From Inonotus obliquus (taxonomy: Eukaryota > Basidiomycota > Agaricomycetes > Hymenochaetales > Hymenochaetaceae), in the NCBI GenBank assembly GCA_032164295.1, contig JAJHTX010000004.1, forward strand, positions 3,118,640 through 3,182,639: 64,000 bases of DNA, read 5' to 3'. Below, in pieces: positions 22,501 through 36,000 of this stretch. A model generated the notes under the pieces. It searched no databases. It was given only the letters and a program-made list of their open reading frames with translations, and was not told the origin of the DNA. The position numbers and the translations under genes were made by a program. Numbering within the stretch: position 1 is the first letter of the stretch; each line of letters starts with the position of its first letter.

Positions 22501-24171
22501 ATCATGGGTCAGCAGACCACAATCGTTGATAGCTTTGAACGACCGACAGAAAGGAGACATGACTCCCGAACTGTCACGCGCACACTTCTTCCTGGTTCAT
22601 TTGTGCTAGGATGGTTACTGATTCCTTCTCTGGTCATTGAAATGAACCTTCTGTGTCTTGTGTATCGAGGATAACAGGCTTCGCTCCAGCAGACGGGTAA
22701 GGTGAACGTGAAGCCGGTAAGGCTTGATAACGCGCGCGGCAGGCGAGCCATGGATTCCAGCACGACGATGTTCGCTGTACACTTGCAGCGACGGTTGCGT
22801 GCCGGTGTCATCATGGATATGACGTCCTACAGGGACTGAAATAATTGAGATTTGATAACTTGGGCAATTCCGGCGTATCTATCGTCCTGGCATAAGCTTG
22901 CACAGGTTTATTCTCAGCTCAGCAACAAATGTACAAGCGAGCAAAAGATACCACCGGGATAACCGCATTATCCGGCTCCGAGCATATGAGCACGCGCATA
23001 GTTGGAATTGCAGAGAAGGACGAAACGAGCAGGGATTCCTGAACCAGTTATGCTCGTGCGGGAAAGGATGGAAGGAGTGACAGCATGTGGGTCGAACGTT
23101 GGGAGCGGGAAGCTAGTGAACGTAATCAGGGCAGGATAATGGACCAGATCAAGGACTGGTAGGGATCAGCATCAGTGGATATACAGGCCCCATTCATTCG
23201 GGACTTGTATCTAGAGGTTCGCTTGTTCGCTTGTCCTGCTCGATGAGGAAACTTTGCTCAGATCATCAGAACAGTCTCATAGCGGTCAGAACGCACGAGT
23301 GTCGGCTAGCTTATATCACCGCGGGAAAGTACATGAGGATGGAGGGAGCGCAGTACGCTTGAGTCGGCAGCGTTCAATGGAGAGCGCAGCCGCATGAGAA
23401 ATTCGCATGTTGTAAGGAATACGGATATTGCGGAAGAGAATTGCCAGGCACAGAAAACATACCGTATATACTGGGCATTCTCACGGATGGGATTGCCGTC
23501 TCGGAGGGTCACTTGAATGACTTACGGATTTAGCGGCACGGCACGGAGTTATTTTATGCTTTGGCTTTCATCCATGATGATCAGCAGACGTCAGTAGGGG
23601 AAATGTGTGAAGATTGAGAAGAAGAGAAAGAATATTGAAGACGGAACCAAGGCGAGGTCCACCCGATCCGTATCGAATGCACTGCGAAATCAGCAGCCGA
23701 GAGAATGAGCGCGAGAATGAGCTGAGTTGAGCTGGGAAGATCAGCCTAGGAAGAGAAGACGAGATTGAGATGTTTAAAGTGAAAGAGGAAAGGCAGAATG
23801 ACCGGGAAAAGAAAGGAGTTGTACGGATAGAACGGAACATGGAACGACCGGAAGACAAAGCGGAGAAGAGGGGGAGATGTGCAGGTGATCGTACGGGGAA
23901 GGAATAAGTAGTAGAACGAGGAGAGGATATGACGACCGAGATTTGGCCAGAGGAGATGCTATACTCACTTAAACGGAGTACCCTCGGCATATCCTATTTA
24001 AAAACAAAATCAGTAACTATTCACTCCAGGACATGTTCATAAAATATGCTTACCATGTGCTTTATACTACTTTGTAAAAAAGTATAAGTAGGCATCCATC
24101 TCCTCCCGCTCATTACTTGACCCCCCTCTGCTGCTCGTACGTTTCTCGCCAAGCGAGGCACAATTACCTCA
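19537..24171. other. Long gene-free stretch, 4.6 kb
   Basis: Open frames here are short (up to 140 codons), overlap on both strands, and show no motif. The last ~120 bp before 24172 likely contain the leader of the bZIP gene. The stretch could hold a long 5' leader with upstream ORFs, non-coding RNA or decayed repeats; I see no decisive sign of any. Confidence 0.4.
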
Positions 24172-26100
24172 ATGGAATACCATTCTTCAAGGGCACATTT
24201 GGCAATGCTGGACTCGGCAGCCGCGTCCGTATTGCAGGCATGGGAGAACTCCCAGCGACACAGTGCGATCCATCGCTCACAGTTCCAGTATAATGCGTTC
24301 CCTATTTCCCCAGTTTCTCCCTCTTCATCTCCATCTGCAGCTAGCTGTATGTTGAGTAAGCAGTGGCCACCACCGTCGTCGTTGTCGTCGTCGTCGTCGT
24401 CGTCGACGATGAATGAGTTTGAGATGCTACAGGTGAGGCGGGGAGGCCTTTTACCGGCGGGAAATGCCGACCGGGAGCCGACTACGCCGACCGCCAATTT
24501 CACTTTCGATTTCACTCTCCCACATCTTCCACTTCAACATCCATCATCCAACAATCTTCAGCCTTGCTCGTCGTCTCTCCCAACGCCGACCTCACCAACC
24601 TCATCGTCAGCACTCTTCTCTTCTCCACCAGTCACGCCCCCAAACAACATGACCTTCCGTCGCGACTCTTCTGTTTCCGCACACTCCTACTCAGGCACAA
24701 AGCGCTCCTCAGATGAATCCGAGCCTCCTTCAGCGACGGCGACGAGCGCAAAGAAGCCTCGTGCTTACATGAGTCTCAAGGACTTTGTTCCTCCGGATGT
24801 CACTGGACTCTCCAAACGGGAAGCGCGTCTAGTCAAGAATCGCGCCGCCGCATTCCTTAGCCGGCAACGAAAGCGAGAGGAATTCGAGCTCATGGAAATG
24901 TACGGAGTTTACTTGTTCAGTCTATTCCTCCGACCTAATCCTCTACTACAGCCGCGTCGCCGAGCTTGAGCGAGAAAACACCCGTCTGCGTGAAATGGCC
25001 GATGGCTCCTCTCCACCGCCAACCTCTTCTATCGACTCGTCCGAACTTGAGCTTCTGCGCATGCAGCTTACCGCTTCTCGCCAGCGAGAAGCCGAACTCG
25101 TTCACCGTATCGAGTGTTTGAAGCATGAGCAACAAAAAATTAAGACGGAGGCAAACGAACCGAGTTTAAGCGACGGCGTAAGCTCGGGAGCCAACTCGCC
25201 TGTCATGGCTCCCACTTTACCTCTCAAGAACATTGTTTCCAACCCAAAGACTGGAGCTAGTCTGGGACTCATGGTTCGTGCTCATTTTTCATAGAAAAAT
25301 TCATACAGCTAAATGAACTGCCTCCGTAGGTTCTCCTCTGCGCACTGCCTTCACTGCTTTCGGATCCCTCTTCACACCCACGATCTACCCTTCCAACGTC
25401 CCAATCGTTCCTAGATACTATCCAATGGGATGCGCCGTCATTCTTCCAGACATCTACATCAACGTCGGCGTCGATTGATGAAGTACCATCGTGGGAACTT
25501 GATTTCCCTGGTACGACAGCAGGGGGCATGGATATGGATATCGACTACGGGAACGTGCACAAGACGGAAGAAGAACCAGAATGGAAGAAATTGGAGTTGG
25601 GCCTTGAGGGTGGCGAGGACCTCGCAGGCCTGGGACTAGGGGCGCTCGACATTTCCTTTGCGACCCGTCGAACAAAGGACGGCAAGATCCGCGTCAAAGT
25701 ACACTCCTCGCCATCCACTTCATCTACCGAACCTAACCTCAAAACGGAAGACAACTCTGCAACTCTTGATACCTTGTCCGATCAGTCGCTCATGCCGTTC
25801 TCTCTCCCCTCCCCTGCTCAGTCACAATCAAATACCCCATCCGCTTCCAACTCTGACGAGAATGGCATGGTTAACCCGCTTGCATTGTCCTTTGTTGATT
25901 CTGACCCCTTGGGCCCTTTCCTTGGTGCCGGTTCTTCGCCGACGGGGGCTTTTGAACTGGGTGCACCCTTCGACTTCGCCGGAACTGGTTCCGGAATAGC
26001 CGGTGCGCAGACCGGTGAGCGACGCCGAGTACGCATCGCCCTCCGCTCATTGCCACAGCCTGGCGGCGAGGGTGGTGAATGGGAGGTCGAGGTGCGATGA
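24172..26100 (+). CDS. bZIP transcription factor, paralogue A
   Basis: Exons 24172-24899, 24952-25273 and 25330-26100 encode 606 residues. The basic region LSKREARLVKNRAAAFLSRQ (about 213-231) has the canonical N-x7-R, and after the first intron a zipper follows (VAELERENTRL...). Upstream are Ser/Pro-rich low-complexity segments, including a Ser run from a TCG-type microsatellite at 24374-24407. A conserved block, TSLKDFVPPDV-like, precedes the basic region. A short hydrophobic segment (ASLGLMVLLCALPSLL) lies near 345-360 at the second intron, and the protein ends in a conserved RRRVRIALRSLPQPGGEGGE block. It should bind DNA as a dimer in the nucleus; CREB/ATF-like is the nearest description. 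The convergent gene at 30989-33034 is its paralogue with the same intron positions. Target genes are unknown. Confidence 0.92.
24374..24407 (+). repeat. Trinucleotide repeat coding for a Ser run
   Basis: GTC/TCG repeats inside the first exon of bZIP paralogue A encode SSLSSSSSSS; likely length-polymorphic. Confidence 0.85.
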
Positions 26101-29100
26101 TATTATTCCCAAGAGTGTAAATTAGTTTCACTGCTTCTTTCTTGGCCTCTGGTTTCCAAGGCTTTGAGTTTTTCTTTGCCTTACTTATTGAGCTTTTTAC
26201 TCCTCGCTTTTCTTTTGCAGACCAGCTATATTTTTCCTCTTCGACTACCCCTTCTTTTACCCCGCAGATATCGCTTTCCACTATACCGTTTTATATCGCT
26301 GCTACTCGTCCTCCTGCATTGTGCTCGATTATTGCTTGGCTTTCGAGTCTCGCCTTCCTATGTCAGCACCTTCACCTCCTAATCCGCTTTGACATCAATA
26401 GTCCTCTCTCGGGCATCCTTGATAATTCTGCTCTTCTTCGTACAAAATTTTCCTGCCCCTGTGCCTTCCCTTCGCTTCATTATTTGATCTTGTCCAGGTC
26501 TTACGCTTTCTTGGTCTGTCCGCTTTGAAGCCTTGGGCTTGGCCTATGCATTGCTCCAAACTGCGCCACCAACAGCTTAGATGCGCGCTGAGTATATATA
26601 TTCATACAAAAGAGAATCGCGGAGTAAATTATTGTATTACAGAATGGTATATGATACAATGAAAAATATGATTGACTAGTTTTTAATTTTACGTGATGGA
26701 TTCCGTATTTTGTTTTTGTTTGCCCAGCTGAGAACGACACCGTCTAGGGGAGATGAGGCGGGGTTCTAGGAAGAGTTCCAGGTCCAAAATCGATAGTTAT
26801 AAATTAAGGGAGAAGAGGGTTCCTTGTGGCTCGGGCTTCGGGATACTAAACTCTTTCGGACTGGTTCCTCCATCTTCAGAGCAACTCTGGCCAAGCGTCC
26901 TCCTATCTCACCACAAGCACGAAAGGAGTGCAGGCTAATATCTTGATGAGGTTCCAGTTGATCGGATGATCGAAGTGGATTGACCTTCCATTCGAGAGCA
27001 AATGTAGATAACATTAATGAGATACGTTTGGAAATGCAAACGGCCAAAGGAGGGCTGAAAATACCCGGTATGAATCCCAGTCGCTATGTAGCAGCACGAC
27101 TTTTCGGACCCGCTGCCGTGTCCTGGCCCCCTCGAATTGTGCACGCATGCCTTGTTCTTTGATATGGAACGGACGAAGTTCTGCACTAATGGATTTCTGG
27201 GGACTGTACACATTTATCGTGCATCCCAGGGTGGGTCCGGAACCGGATGTCCAGAACTGTTGTGGAAGTATTACGATAAATTTTGCATTGATTCTCATTT
27301 GACGGTTTGTTTGTGCTCGGTGTGCTCGGAGAGAGGTTCCGCTTTTGCGTTCCTTAAGCCGACTCTGGTGATTCTACCGGAAGCGAAATTTTCTTTGTAT
27401 TCGCGATGGGGGGTTGACCTGGGCTCTACGAATCTGATACTGAGTACAAGTGCTCATAAGCGGAGACTGTATACCCGGTAAAGCGATCTGCTGCGCCGCA
27501 GGCAATGATATGAGAACAGCACCTTTATAGTAGACACTGAGCCCACCTCCGAGAGCGATAGGTGAATGAACTTCCTGATCCGAGACTGCGTAGGGGTGAG
27601 ATCCAGGAGGACAAGAAGCAATGGGATATCGACCTATCTTAAGCCAATCAACCTATTCCTGTCGATCTCAGCCGAGGGTGGCCAATACATCCAACTCGAT
27701 GATGGAACAGATATGGTTCGAACGGATCATGTGCAAAACGTTGGTAGCTCATTGGCCCCTCAGGTTGGCGTTGACCGACCACGACTGCCTTCGGCGTAAT
27801 AAAACGAAAAGCTGCCCTCGGGAAGCACATCCTTCGACGGCGGGATACGTCCGAGTTTCGCGCGGTGCATGGTTCGGTTCTGTTTGATGCGCCGGTTACC
27901 CGGCTTCGAAAGTGATTTTTTCCAGGAGTGTTGTTTATTGGACGAGAGTGTTGGAACACCCGAATGATATCCGACTATCTGTAGAGTTCAAGGGCGACAT
28001 GGTGGTGGTCGATGTTCTCAGTCAGTGAGGCAAGGCTCGTGATGTGGACGTTAGATAAGCAATGATGACATAATGGGACTATCGATGATGGGTGGCACGC
28101 GAGTTCGTTTCTCGCTCCCACCTCTCCCACCTCAAGTTACGACGACTCCTGATCTCAACAGTCTACGGATATAGATTATATGGACTACTTGGCCCATGTG
28201 ATCAGCAAGACGGCGAAGTACTTGGAAAAGGAGCCTTTTGCTATCTCGTATCTCTTCTATGCACTTGCACTTGGAGAAACAGAGTTCTAGGCTGATACCT
28301 TCGCATGAGTGTCGGCGTTAGCACCCTCGTAAACGAGAACTAAGGAGGGTCTGAAGCATGCGCAACTTAGTTATTTTCAGCCCACATTGCCAGCAGCTGA
28401 AAGGCTCGGCATGCATCATCCATATCATATCACTTAGATCGTCGAGATGATGAACCGTGTTCACGGGGACCAGGCAAGCGGGGAAGTCAACTATCTGGAG
28501 TCTAGACAACGGTGTGTCTGATACTTTTCTTGTATATGTTTTTTTTTGCTCTAGCTTGACAGATGCTTCTCCTTGTTTTATTTCTTCGATGAAACCGGGT
28601 ATTGATGATTTTGTTTTTTGCCGTGACAGGGACATGCGACTCGTCTCACATCTACGGGAGAGTGTTACAATATTAGTACCACGATGAGCCTGCAGATCGT
28701 AGCATCTAGTACCACTCTAGATCCCTGAGAGCTTCTTCCAAGCATGCATGTCGTCATTTTTCTCGCTCGCACCTACACGTCGATATCTCCGAGGTCGCTT
28801 TCTCGGAAGCCTGATGTCAATCTACTCTCTCCCAATCTCTCACACGCTCCTCGATTTTAATGCTCCTATCGGTAATTTTGCGGCCATCAGAACATGTTAC
28901 TATATTTTCCTCGACTATCATCTCATATCGAATGCGTCCCCGACTTACGGGTCTCTCGGCTTGGTTATAGCGCCTCCATCTCAGTGTCCCATTCCCAATA
29001 CCATGGAAAAGGAGTCGTCACAAATAGGATCTATCGATCCTCCGACCCTTTCTGTGAAGCTTGGTATCTGTGCTTCTGTGCGCCCCTAGCTAACTCCCAC

Positions 29101-30988
29101 CGTTGTACCTCATGGTACCTGCTATTTCTTCCGTGCGCTCGCTTCCGCAAGAAGGGATGCTTCGTTTCTCTTTGCGCTCCGAGTTCATCCTTCCCGCGAC
29201 TACCCGCTACTATAAGCCCTACGATACGGCGATAGGACGTGCAAAAGATAAGAGCCCGTGTTGCCGTCGGGATTCTGTCCGGCTTGTCCTGCTGAGGAAA
29301 GCGCAACACATTGCGCTTAGAATTCGAGAACGAGCTTGGTATTGTATTGCGCTCCGCCTTTGTCTACCACTGCTGGTGTTCTGCCTGTTCATCTTGAGCC
29401 TTCCTTACCTCACGCTCCTGAATCTAAATGCGCCACAGGATAGAACGAAAGCACTGTATCTCAAATTAATCCTCGTGCTCTCGACCGCCGTGACCGCTTC
29501 TGCCGTCAGTTTCCGCCCTTGGAATATTAATCTCAATGAGCAAGAAGATGAACGGAGCAATTCAGAAATGGTTCGCAAGGCGGAGCAATGTGGTTTGGAA
29601 CTTAAAGGAATCTATTCTTTCGGTAACGCCATACGTTTCTCCTTGTTTTTTTCTGAACATATCTGCAATCCGACATAGCACATGTCTGTCTGAACGAAGA
29701 ATATAGCTCGGGAGCCATGTGAGTCACGGTCGAACCACTCAGGGCCGCACATAGCAGAAATCAACTTTGGGCTTCTCACATATACTGGATGAACGATTTG
29801 TTCTATCTCTCAATGCCGTACAATTATCCTATATGGGCGGGCTCCTTGCCGATCTCGCGTGCATGTGGTGCGGGTCCGCGATCGACCTCATGGATCCTTT
29901 AGATTTGATCAACATTCAGTAGGTCCGTACATGCTTTAACTACCCAGTTACTCTCATATGCTTGTTGTGCATATGTTTCTCGGGATGCGCCGTCCAGGTA
30001 CAGGAGAGATGCTATTACTATAGTATGAATGTTCAATCCATCGTGACAAGAAAGAGTCTATTCCGTTTATCCGCCAGTACCGCTGAGTTCTTCCTAATGA
30101 TACTAATGTTAGTACTAATAGTGACTTTCGCATCAACCCGTGCCATCATCAGTGGATACTCATGGCCGTTTTTGTCGTCTTAGGTCATACTGGGTGTTCG
30201 GGTTCGTCAGCTGAGCCTATGACTGTCGTGTGCCGTAAGTGTTTTTCCTCGGTACCGTCGTGATCCCGAAGAGTTAGTTTTGACAAAAACATGCGAGGGT
30301 CGATCGTCACTCCTTTGGATATGACTAGAGCAATTTGACTGACCATCCCAATGAACGAGGTTGCTTGCTGGTGCTGATATTGCTATGACTTCTATCTAAT
30401 GAACGGATACAATGCGACAAGATTATCGACTATCAATGCAAGTGTTCTATTGGAAAGAGGAAAGACAATACCCAATATAACGGAGGAAGAAGAATGAAAA
30501 TGAAAATGCTTGGTCAAATGCAGTTTGAGATATTGGTGTGAAGGATGAAAGTAGTACTGGTCTGCGATTGAATAATACGAGGTGTCAAATAAAAAGCACG
30601 TCGTTGCTGTCGACAAACAACTTGGCGTAAACATGAGGCGCCTCTGATAAATACACGAGTATTGAGATGAACTGAGTAGAGAATCTGATGTAGTAAGGAT
30701 GATTCCGTGACACAATGTAGAAGGAACTGTAAAATCGGAAAGGGCATAGTGGGAAGGGGAAAGCCATAGTAAGCATATTGCGCAAAGTGCTCAAGAAGGC
30801 GAAGAGATGCAATAAATACAATGTGCATCCGAGCACCCAAAATATTAGTAGAAGAATCCGATCCGATGAGCATAGCGTGTAGCATGGCATAGTGAAGGAA
30901 GTAAAACATCAAGAAAATCGAGGTAAGCAAGGGAAAATAAGGGAAAGCCAAAAGAGAGAGTTCAAAATGCTGAGGGGAAAGGGTGACA
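26101..30988. other. 4.9 kb between the convergent bZIP genes
   Basis: About 26101-26530 is pyrimidine-rich and probably 3' UTR of paralogue A; 30400-30988 may be 3' UTR of paralogue B. An open frame at 29103-29678 includes a hydrophobic segment (LCLPLLVFCLFILSLPYLTL) followed by a more protein-like hydrophilic part; it could be an exon or remnant of an unrecognised gene, but I found no partner exons. Other frames look random. Confidence 0.4.
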
Positions 30989-33034
30989 TCATCGCACCTC
31001 AATCTCCCACTCACCGCCTTCACCGCCCGGCTGTGGTAAGCTACGGAGGGCGATGCGCACGCGGCGTCGTTCACCGGTCCTTGCACCACCCAAGAGACTT
31101 TCAATTCCGGAAACACCGGAAATAACATCAGAATTGGGGTTAATGTTCGAAAAGTCGAACGGAGTGCCAAGCTCGAATGTACCCGTTGGTGAGGACCCAG
31201 CACCAAGGAAGGGACCCAACGGGTCGGAGTCAATAAAGGATAAAGAGAGCGGGTTGACGACCGCCGAGTCTGATTCGGGAGTTGATGAGGAATGCGATTG
31301 GGCGGGAGACGGGAGTGAGTTAGCCATAGCAGATGGGTTGATTGGATCGTCGGGTGTTGGCGATGAACGCCCCGGTTTTGACGGGACCAGTACTGTTGAT
31401 GATGAAGATTGGACGCGGACTCGGATTTTGCCGTCCTTAGTTCGACTTGTTGTAAAAGAAATGTCGAGAGAACCCAATCCCAGCCCACCAAGGCCCAACT
31501 CGTCGCTGCCTTCCAGGCCCAATTCTAACTTCTGCCACTCGGACTCGTCCTTTGTGTTGTGTACGTTCTGGTAGTCAACATCCATGTCCATGTTCCCGGT
31601 AGTTGCGCTCGTGTGAGTGCCCGAGAAATCAAGTTCCCACGATGGAATTTCATCAATTGTCGCAGATGCTGATGCCTGGTAGACAGATGAAGCGTCCCAT
31701 TGGATCGCGTCCAATAGCGACTGAGGAGTCGAAAGAGTGGGGCGTGGGTGAGAAGACGGCTGTGATAGTAGAGAAGGTAATGCGCAGAGGAGAACCTGAA
31801 ACGAATAGAGCTCGTCAGCCCAACTGGACTAATTCAGCTGTGAGTAATGTGAAGAGAGAAAACGAACCATGAGTCCAAGGCTAGCGCCAGTCTTTGGGTT
31901 GGAGACGATGTTCTTTAGGGGCAAGCTAGGAGCCATGACAGGAGAGTCAGTTCCCGAACTTTCTGAGTCGCTGAGACTAAGTTCATTTGCTTCCGTTTTG
32001 ATCTTCTGTTGTTCGTGCTTCAGTGCTTCAAGGCGGTGGACGAGGTCCACTTCTCGCTGACGAGACGCAGCGAGCTGCATGCGTAATAAGTCAAGCTCGG
32101 ATGAATCTACGGATGAAGTTGGTGCTGGAGAGGAGCCGTCGGCCATTTCGCGCAAACGAGCATTTTCTCGCTCAAGCTCGGCAACGCGGCTGTAACAAAC
32201 CGTTAGAATTGCTACAATGATGCATGTATAAAGTCCATACATTTCCATAAGTTCGAACTCTTCCCGCTTTCGTTGCCGACTGAGGAAAGCGGCTGCGCGG
32301 TTCTTGACTAGACGCGCTTCCCGTTTGGAGAGACCAGTGACATCTGGGGGAACAAAGTCCTTCAGGCTGGTGTAGGCACGAGACTTCTTTGTACTCGTTG
32401 GACTTGTTGAGCTATCATCTGAGGAGCGCTTTGCGCTAGAGTGAGAGTGGATAGAACCGGGAGAGTCGCGGCGGTAGGTCATATTGCTGCTCGGAGGCGG
32501 AGAAGAGAAGAGTGCAGAGGACGAAGTTGGAGTAGAAGGAGTTGGGAGAGAGGACGAGCAGTGCTGCTGCTGCTGCTGCTGTGAGAGATGGTAGGATGGT
32601 GGTTGTTGAAGAGCAAGTTGCGGGAGTTGTGGGAGAGAGAAATCAAAGTTGTAGAAATGATTATTGGCGGCGGCGGCAGCAGCAGCAACCGTCTGGGCGT
32701 TGGTCGCCGCCGGCATCCTCGGCTCTCGGTCGGCTATGGTCACCGGTCCCGTCACGCCGGTCACGCTCCGGCGTAGTTGCACCATCTCAAGCTCACTCAT
32801 CATCGGCGCCCACTGGTTACCTGCTGTCAACGACATCGCATTTCCTGAAGAAGTTGGCGACGAAGAAGGTGAGATGGGTGAAATGGGAAAACCGCTGTTG
32901 TTATACTGCAGATGATGGCGATGCATAGCATTCGGATGGTGTGTTGCATGTCGCTGCGAGTTCTCCCATGCTTGCAATACGGACGCCGCAGCTGCATCCA
33001 GTGCAAACTGTGCTCTGGAAGACTGGAAATCCAT
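30989..33034 (-). CDS. bZIP transcription factor, paralogue B
   Basis: Exons 32241-33034, 31868-32189 and 30989-31795 on the minus strand encode 640 residues. The protein parallels paralogue A throughout: SSRAQFALDAAAASVLQAWE at the start, an identical LSKREARLVKNRAAAFLSRQ basic region, the zipper VAELERENARL, SLPLKNIVSNPKTGASLGLM before the second intron, and the RRRVRIALRSLPQPGGEGGE end. The second exon is 322 nt in both genes. It has Ala and Gln runs absent from A (Gln run from CTG repeats at 32563-32581). The first intron is 51 nt, divisible by three and free of in-frame stops, so retention would insert 17 mostly hydrophobic residues between basic region and zipper. Expected role: nuclear DNA-binding dimer, possibly heterodimerising with A. 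Confidence 0.92.
32563..32581 (-). repeat. CTG/CAG repeat coding for a Gln run
   Basis: Pure CTG repeats (CAG on the coding strand) in the first exon of bZIP paralogue B give six to seven consecutive Gln residues. Confidence 0.85.
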
Positions 33035-36000
33035 GGGTGGTAGGAATAGTAGTGGTGTGCCTTGGGCTAGATGATAGAGAAGAAGAGCGGCGGGGAGGGG
33101 GAGTAAGTATTGTCGGATTTAAGCTCGGGAGGAGGAGGAAGGGATGGAGGGCGTATTCTTATATTCTCGTTGGATGAGGAGGTAGCACATGGTAATTGAT
33201 ACTTCTTTGCAGAATAATAATAAATAACACTGATTTCTGGTATGAACAGATTCTGGACAAGTGCTTCTGGAGTAGCTTGTCCCGGAGTGCGTTGCGAGTG
33301 ACTGAAAAAGGGAAATGAAGTGTACTGCTTAGCTTCTAAGCGAAAGGAGACAAGTATGGTGCCAGTCTGCATTTGCTGGCCTGTCTCTGTCCCTATTCTC
33401 GTCGCTGTCTCCGAGGGTATTCCGAACAAATACACAACACCGGTCTGACGGTGCGACAACAACAACAACAGCAACACACAAAGACACTGGCATTGGCACT
33501 ACCGCTAGTCCTCCGGTACGCCGCTATGTCCATCACTAAGTTAGTTCACTTCTTCCAATCGATTTGTTCTTGTTCACTCTGCAGTACACCGGATTTCCAT
33601 TTAGCCTGCCTATTGGCCAATCCTCGGTCTCTTCATCTACTCTGCCTCCGAATGCGAGGAGATGCCATCCCACCGGGTCCCGGATCACTACAACGATCAC
33701 CTGCCTCGGCTCGTATTCATCCAATAGATTCCGCAATGCTCATCCAGTCGACTCGTGAGTGATCAGTTTGTCGAACATGCCCCGTTCGCCGTGTCACGCC
33801 TGCGCTTTCCCGTTCCGCCTGCGGCAACAGAAAGGCACAGACAGTAAAAAAGGCCAGCGATGCTCCCCTACTCGGTCTACTTTTCCCATCTCCGTATTTC
33901 GTTCCTGCGTGGTACCTCCGGAGAAGAGAACTATCGATTCCCTTGTTAAGCGTTTCCTTCGTTGTGCGGGGCGTGGGGCGTCATTCGGAACCTATTTTGA
34001 TCCCAATCCTCGTCCTCTCCTCTCCTATCGCCTGACCGACTCCTATTCGGAAAAAAAGTTCACTGGAAACTTCAGTATACTACAATCTTCACAAACCGCC
34101 GACATCCGCCCCGCTATTGCATTTAGTGTCAGCACAAGCAACTCGTGATATACTCCGGTGCCAAGTTCATTATTCTGATGGAAGAGTCGTCCAATATTAC
34201 ATTGTGAGGCATAAGCATGATATGTGGTTTGGGGCAGCATGCTTTTTCTTCATTGCACATGGCATTGCACCTGATAGCATGTTTCAAGCAAATTCGCGAG
34301 ACTCGCGCCGCACTTCACACGATCCGCATCTCAGGGATGAGAGGAAGGCGGTGATCGCGTGTCTTCGTCTGGATCGCCCAGTCATATGAATGCGCAGATG
34401 CGCAAAATGACCACAGGATCATTATCACGACGAACTATATCGATCTCAGCCAGGTTGATCATCAGCATCGCGGACTGCTTCTTTCGGAGGAATGTGCGAC
34501 TTTCTTGTGGGTTCAGGCCGAGAACGTGCAATACGACGATGCGAGGACACGGCGATGGGACTTTAATTAGCTTTTTGGGAATTAGATATTGGATATTGTA
34601 TGTGCACTTCGCTCGGTATGCAACCTTCCTTCTGCTTCGGGGCTCCTATGGTGGTATCCCGGGCCAGTACCAGTGAGGCTGGCGGAACACGGGCATTCAC
34701 ATGCTTACGCATCAAAGCGAATTCCGCTCGCTTGGCTCCTGTCTGTGAACTTCGCGCAGACATCGTTTCGATCGCAACTGTATGTGGATTCTGTTTCGAG
34801 ACAACATCAACTTTTGACAATGATATGTCGAATTTTCACATTTCGACATATCCGAGCGTCTCTCTGCCGATGCTTACTCGGATGCTTTTGACGATTAGCA
34901 CTCTATCTGGTACGGATCATCGTTATTTCCACTTTCCACATACTCATACTGACAGACTCCCACCATCAAGCAAAGCTTGACTCCTGAACTTTCTTCATTG
35001 GTTGGTTGACCATGCGATCATCTTTCGAAAGAAGACATCCCACTGATTCCCAGTAGTCGCTTCGCAAACACGTGATCGATCGGCTAAACCCGGCTTTTCG
35101 GCGTGCACTATATCCCGTATGCAGACGGAGGTCAAGGGACAGAACATCACTATGTTTGGTACTTTTATGCTTGGCTAGTATGCCCATCAATATCTCTGAG
35201 CAGCTAGTAGAACGTTTAGGAGTCATCAGAATCCTAGCTACTCGAACAGCTCAGCAGTCCTGGTAAGCGAAGCATTGCATTAACCGCACCCGGCAGCCAC
35301 TGACGCAACCCATCTATTCCAGTTCTAAAATCTCCCTTCGCTAAGCAGTGGTTTGCAGCTTAAACCCGTTTCACCGAGTGATAATCCGTGTCCTCACGGC
35401 ATCGTGCTATTTTAAAGCGTAGCATGTCCTCTTTTTGGGATGTTTGTTCCCTGCACCTGGTGCCTCTCATCGGGCTCTTCCGTCCCATAAAGATGTATAC
35501 CTGCCTAAACCTCGGATGCGAGATGTGCGGAAGTGGATGCATCGACGACCAAGCAAACGGACTTATGCGCTGCTTCTCTGGAAGCGCAATTACCCCGCGC
35601 CGAGTGCTCTCCGGGGTTGCTGGATCCCATGTGAGTGTATGCATACCAAGCTACTGTCACAATCTTAGAAGCTGAGAAGAGAAGTACAAGCTGTTTGTAT
35701 CTCCAGAACGATGAGGTGGACAGACCGGCCCGACGGAGGTTGAAGTAACCTATGTACGTCCGCGCGCCTTCGTATTCTGTTTTATTTATGTACATTGAAT
35801 AAACGACGGCGTTAACGACTACTACTTAAAGTGTCGACGGAGATCTATACGCGTGGAAATGTCGAGGATATCTCCCGGAGAAAGGAAGATTATTTTTGCT
35901 CGGATTTTACGGTCCTTTTGCGTCATTCTTTGTGCACGCCAAGAGATAAGCGACCTCGGATTTCGCACTTGAGATCTATGCTTGGCTATGGGAGAGGAGG

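Noticed and set aside
24900..24951. HAC1-style unconventional intron in the bZIP gene
   Set aside because: The intron has ordinary GT-AG ends and interrupts the bZIP itself rather than the C-terminal part; no paired Ire1-type stem-loops were seen.
26142..26528. 128-codon open frame after bZIP paralogue A
   Set aside because: Lies in pyrimidine-rich probable 3' UTR; composition alone gives a Phe/Ser/Leu-rich frame with no motif.
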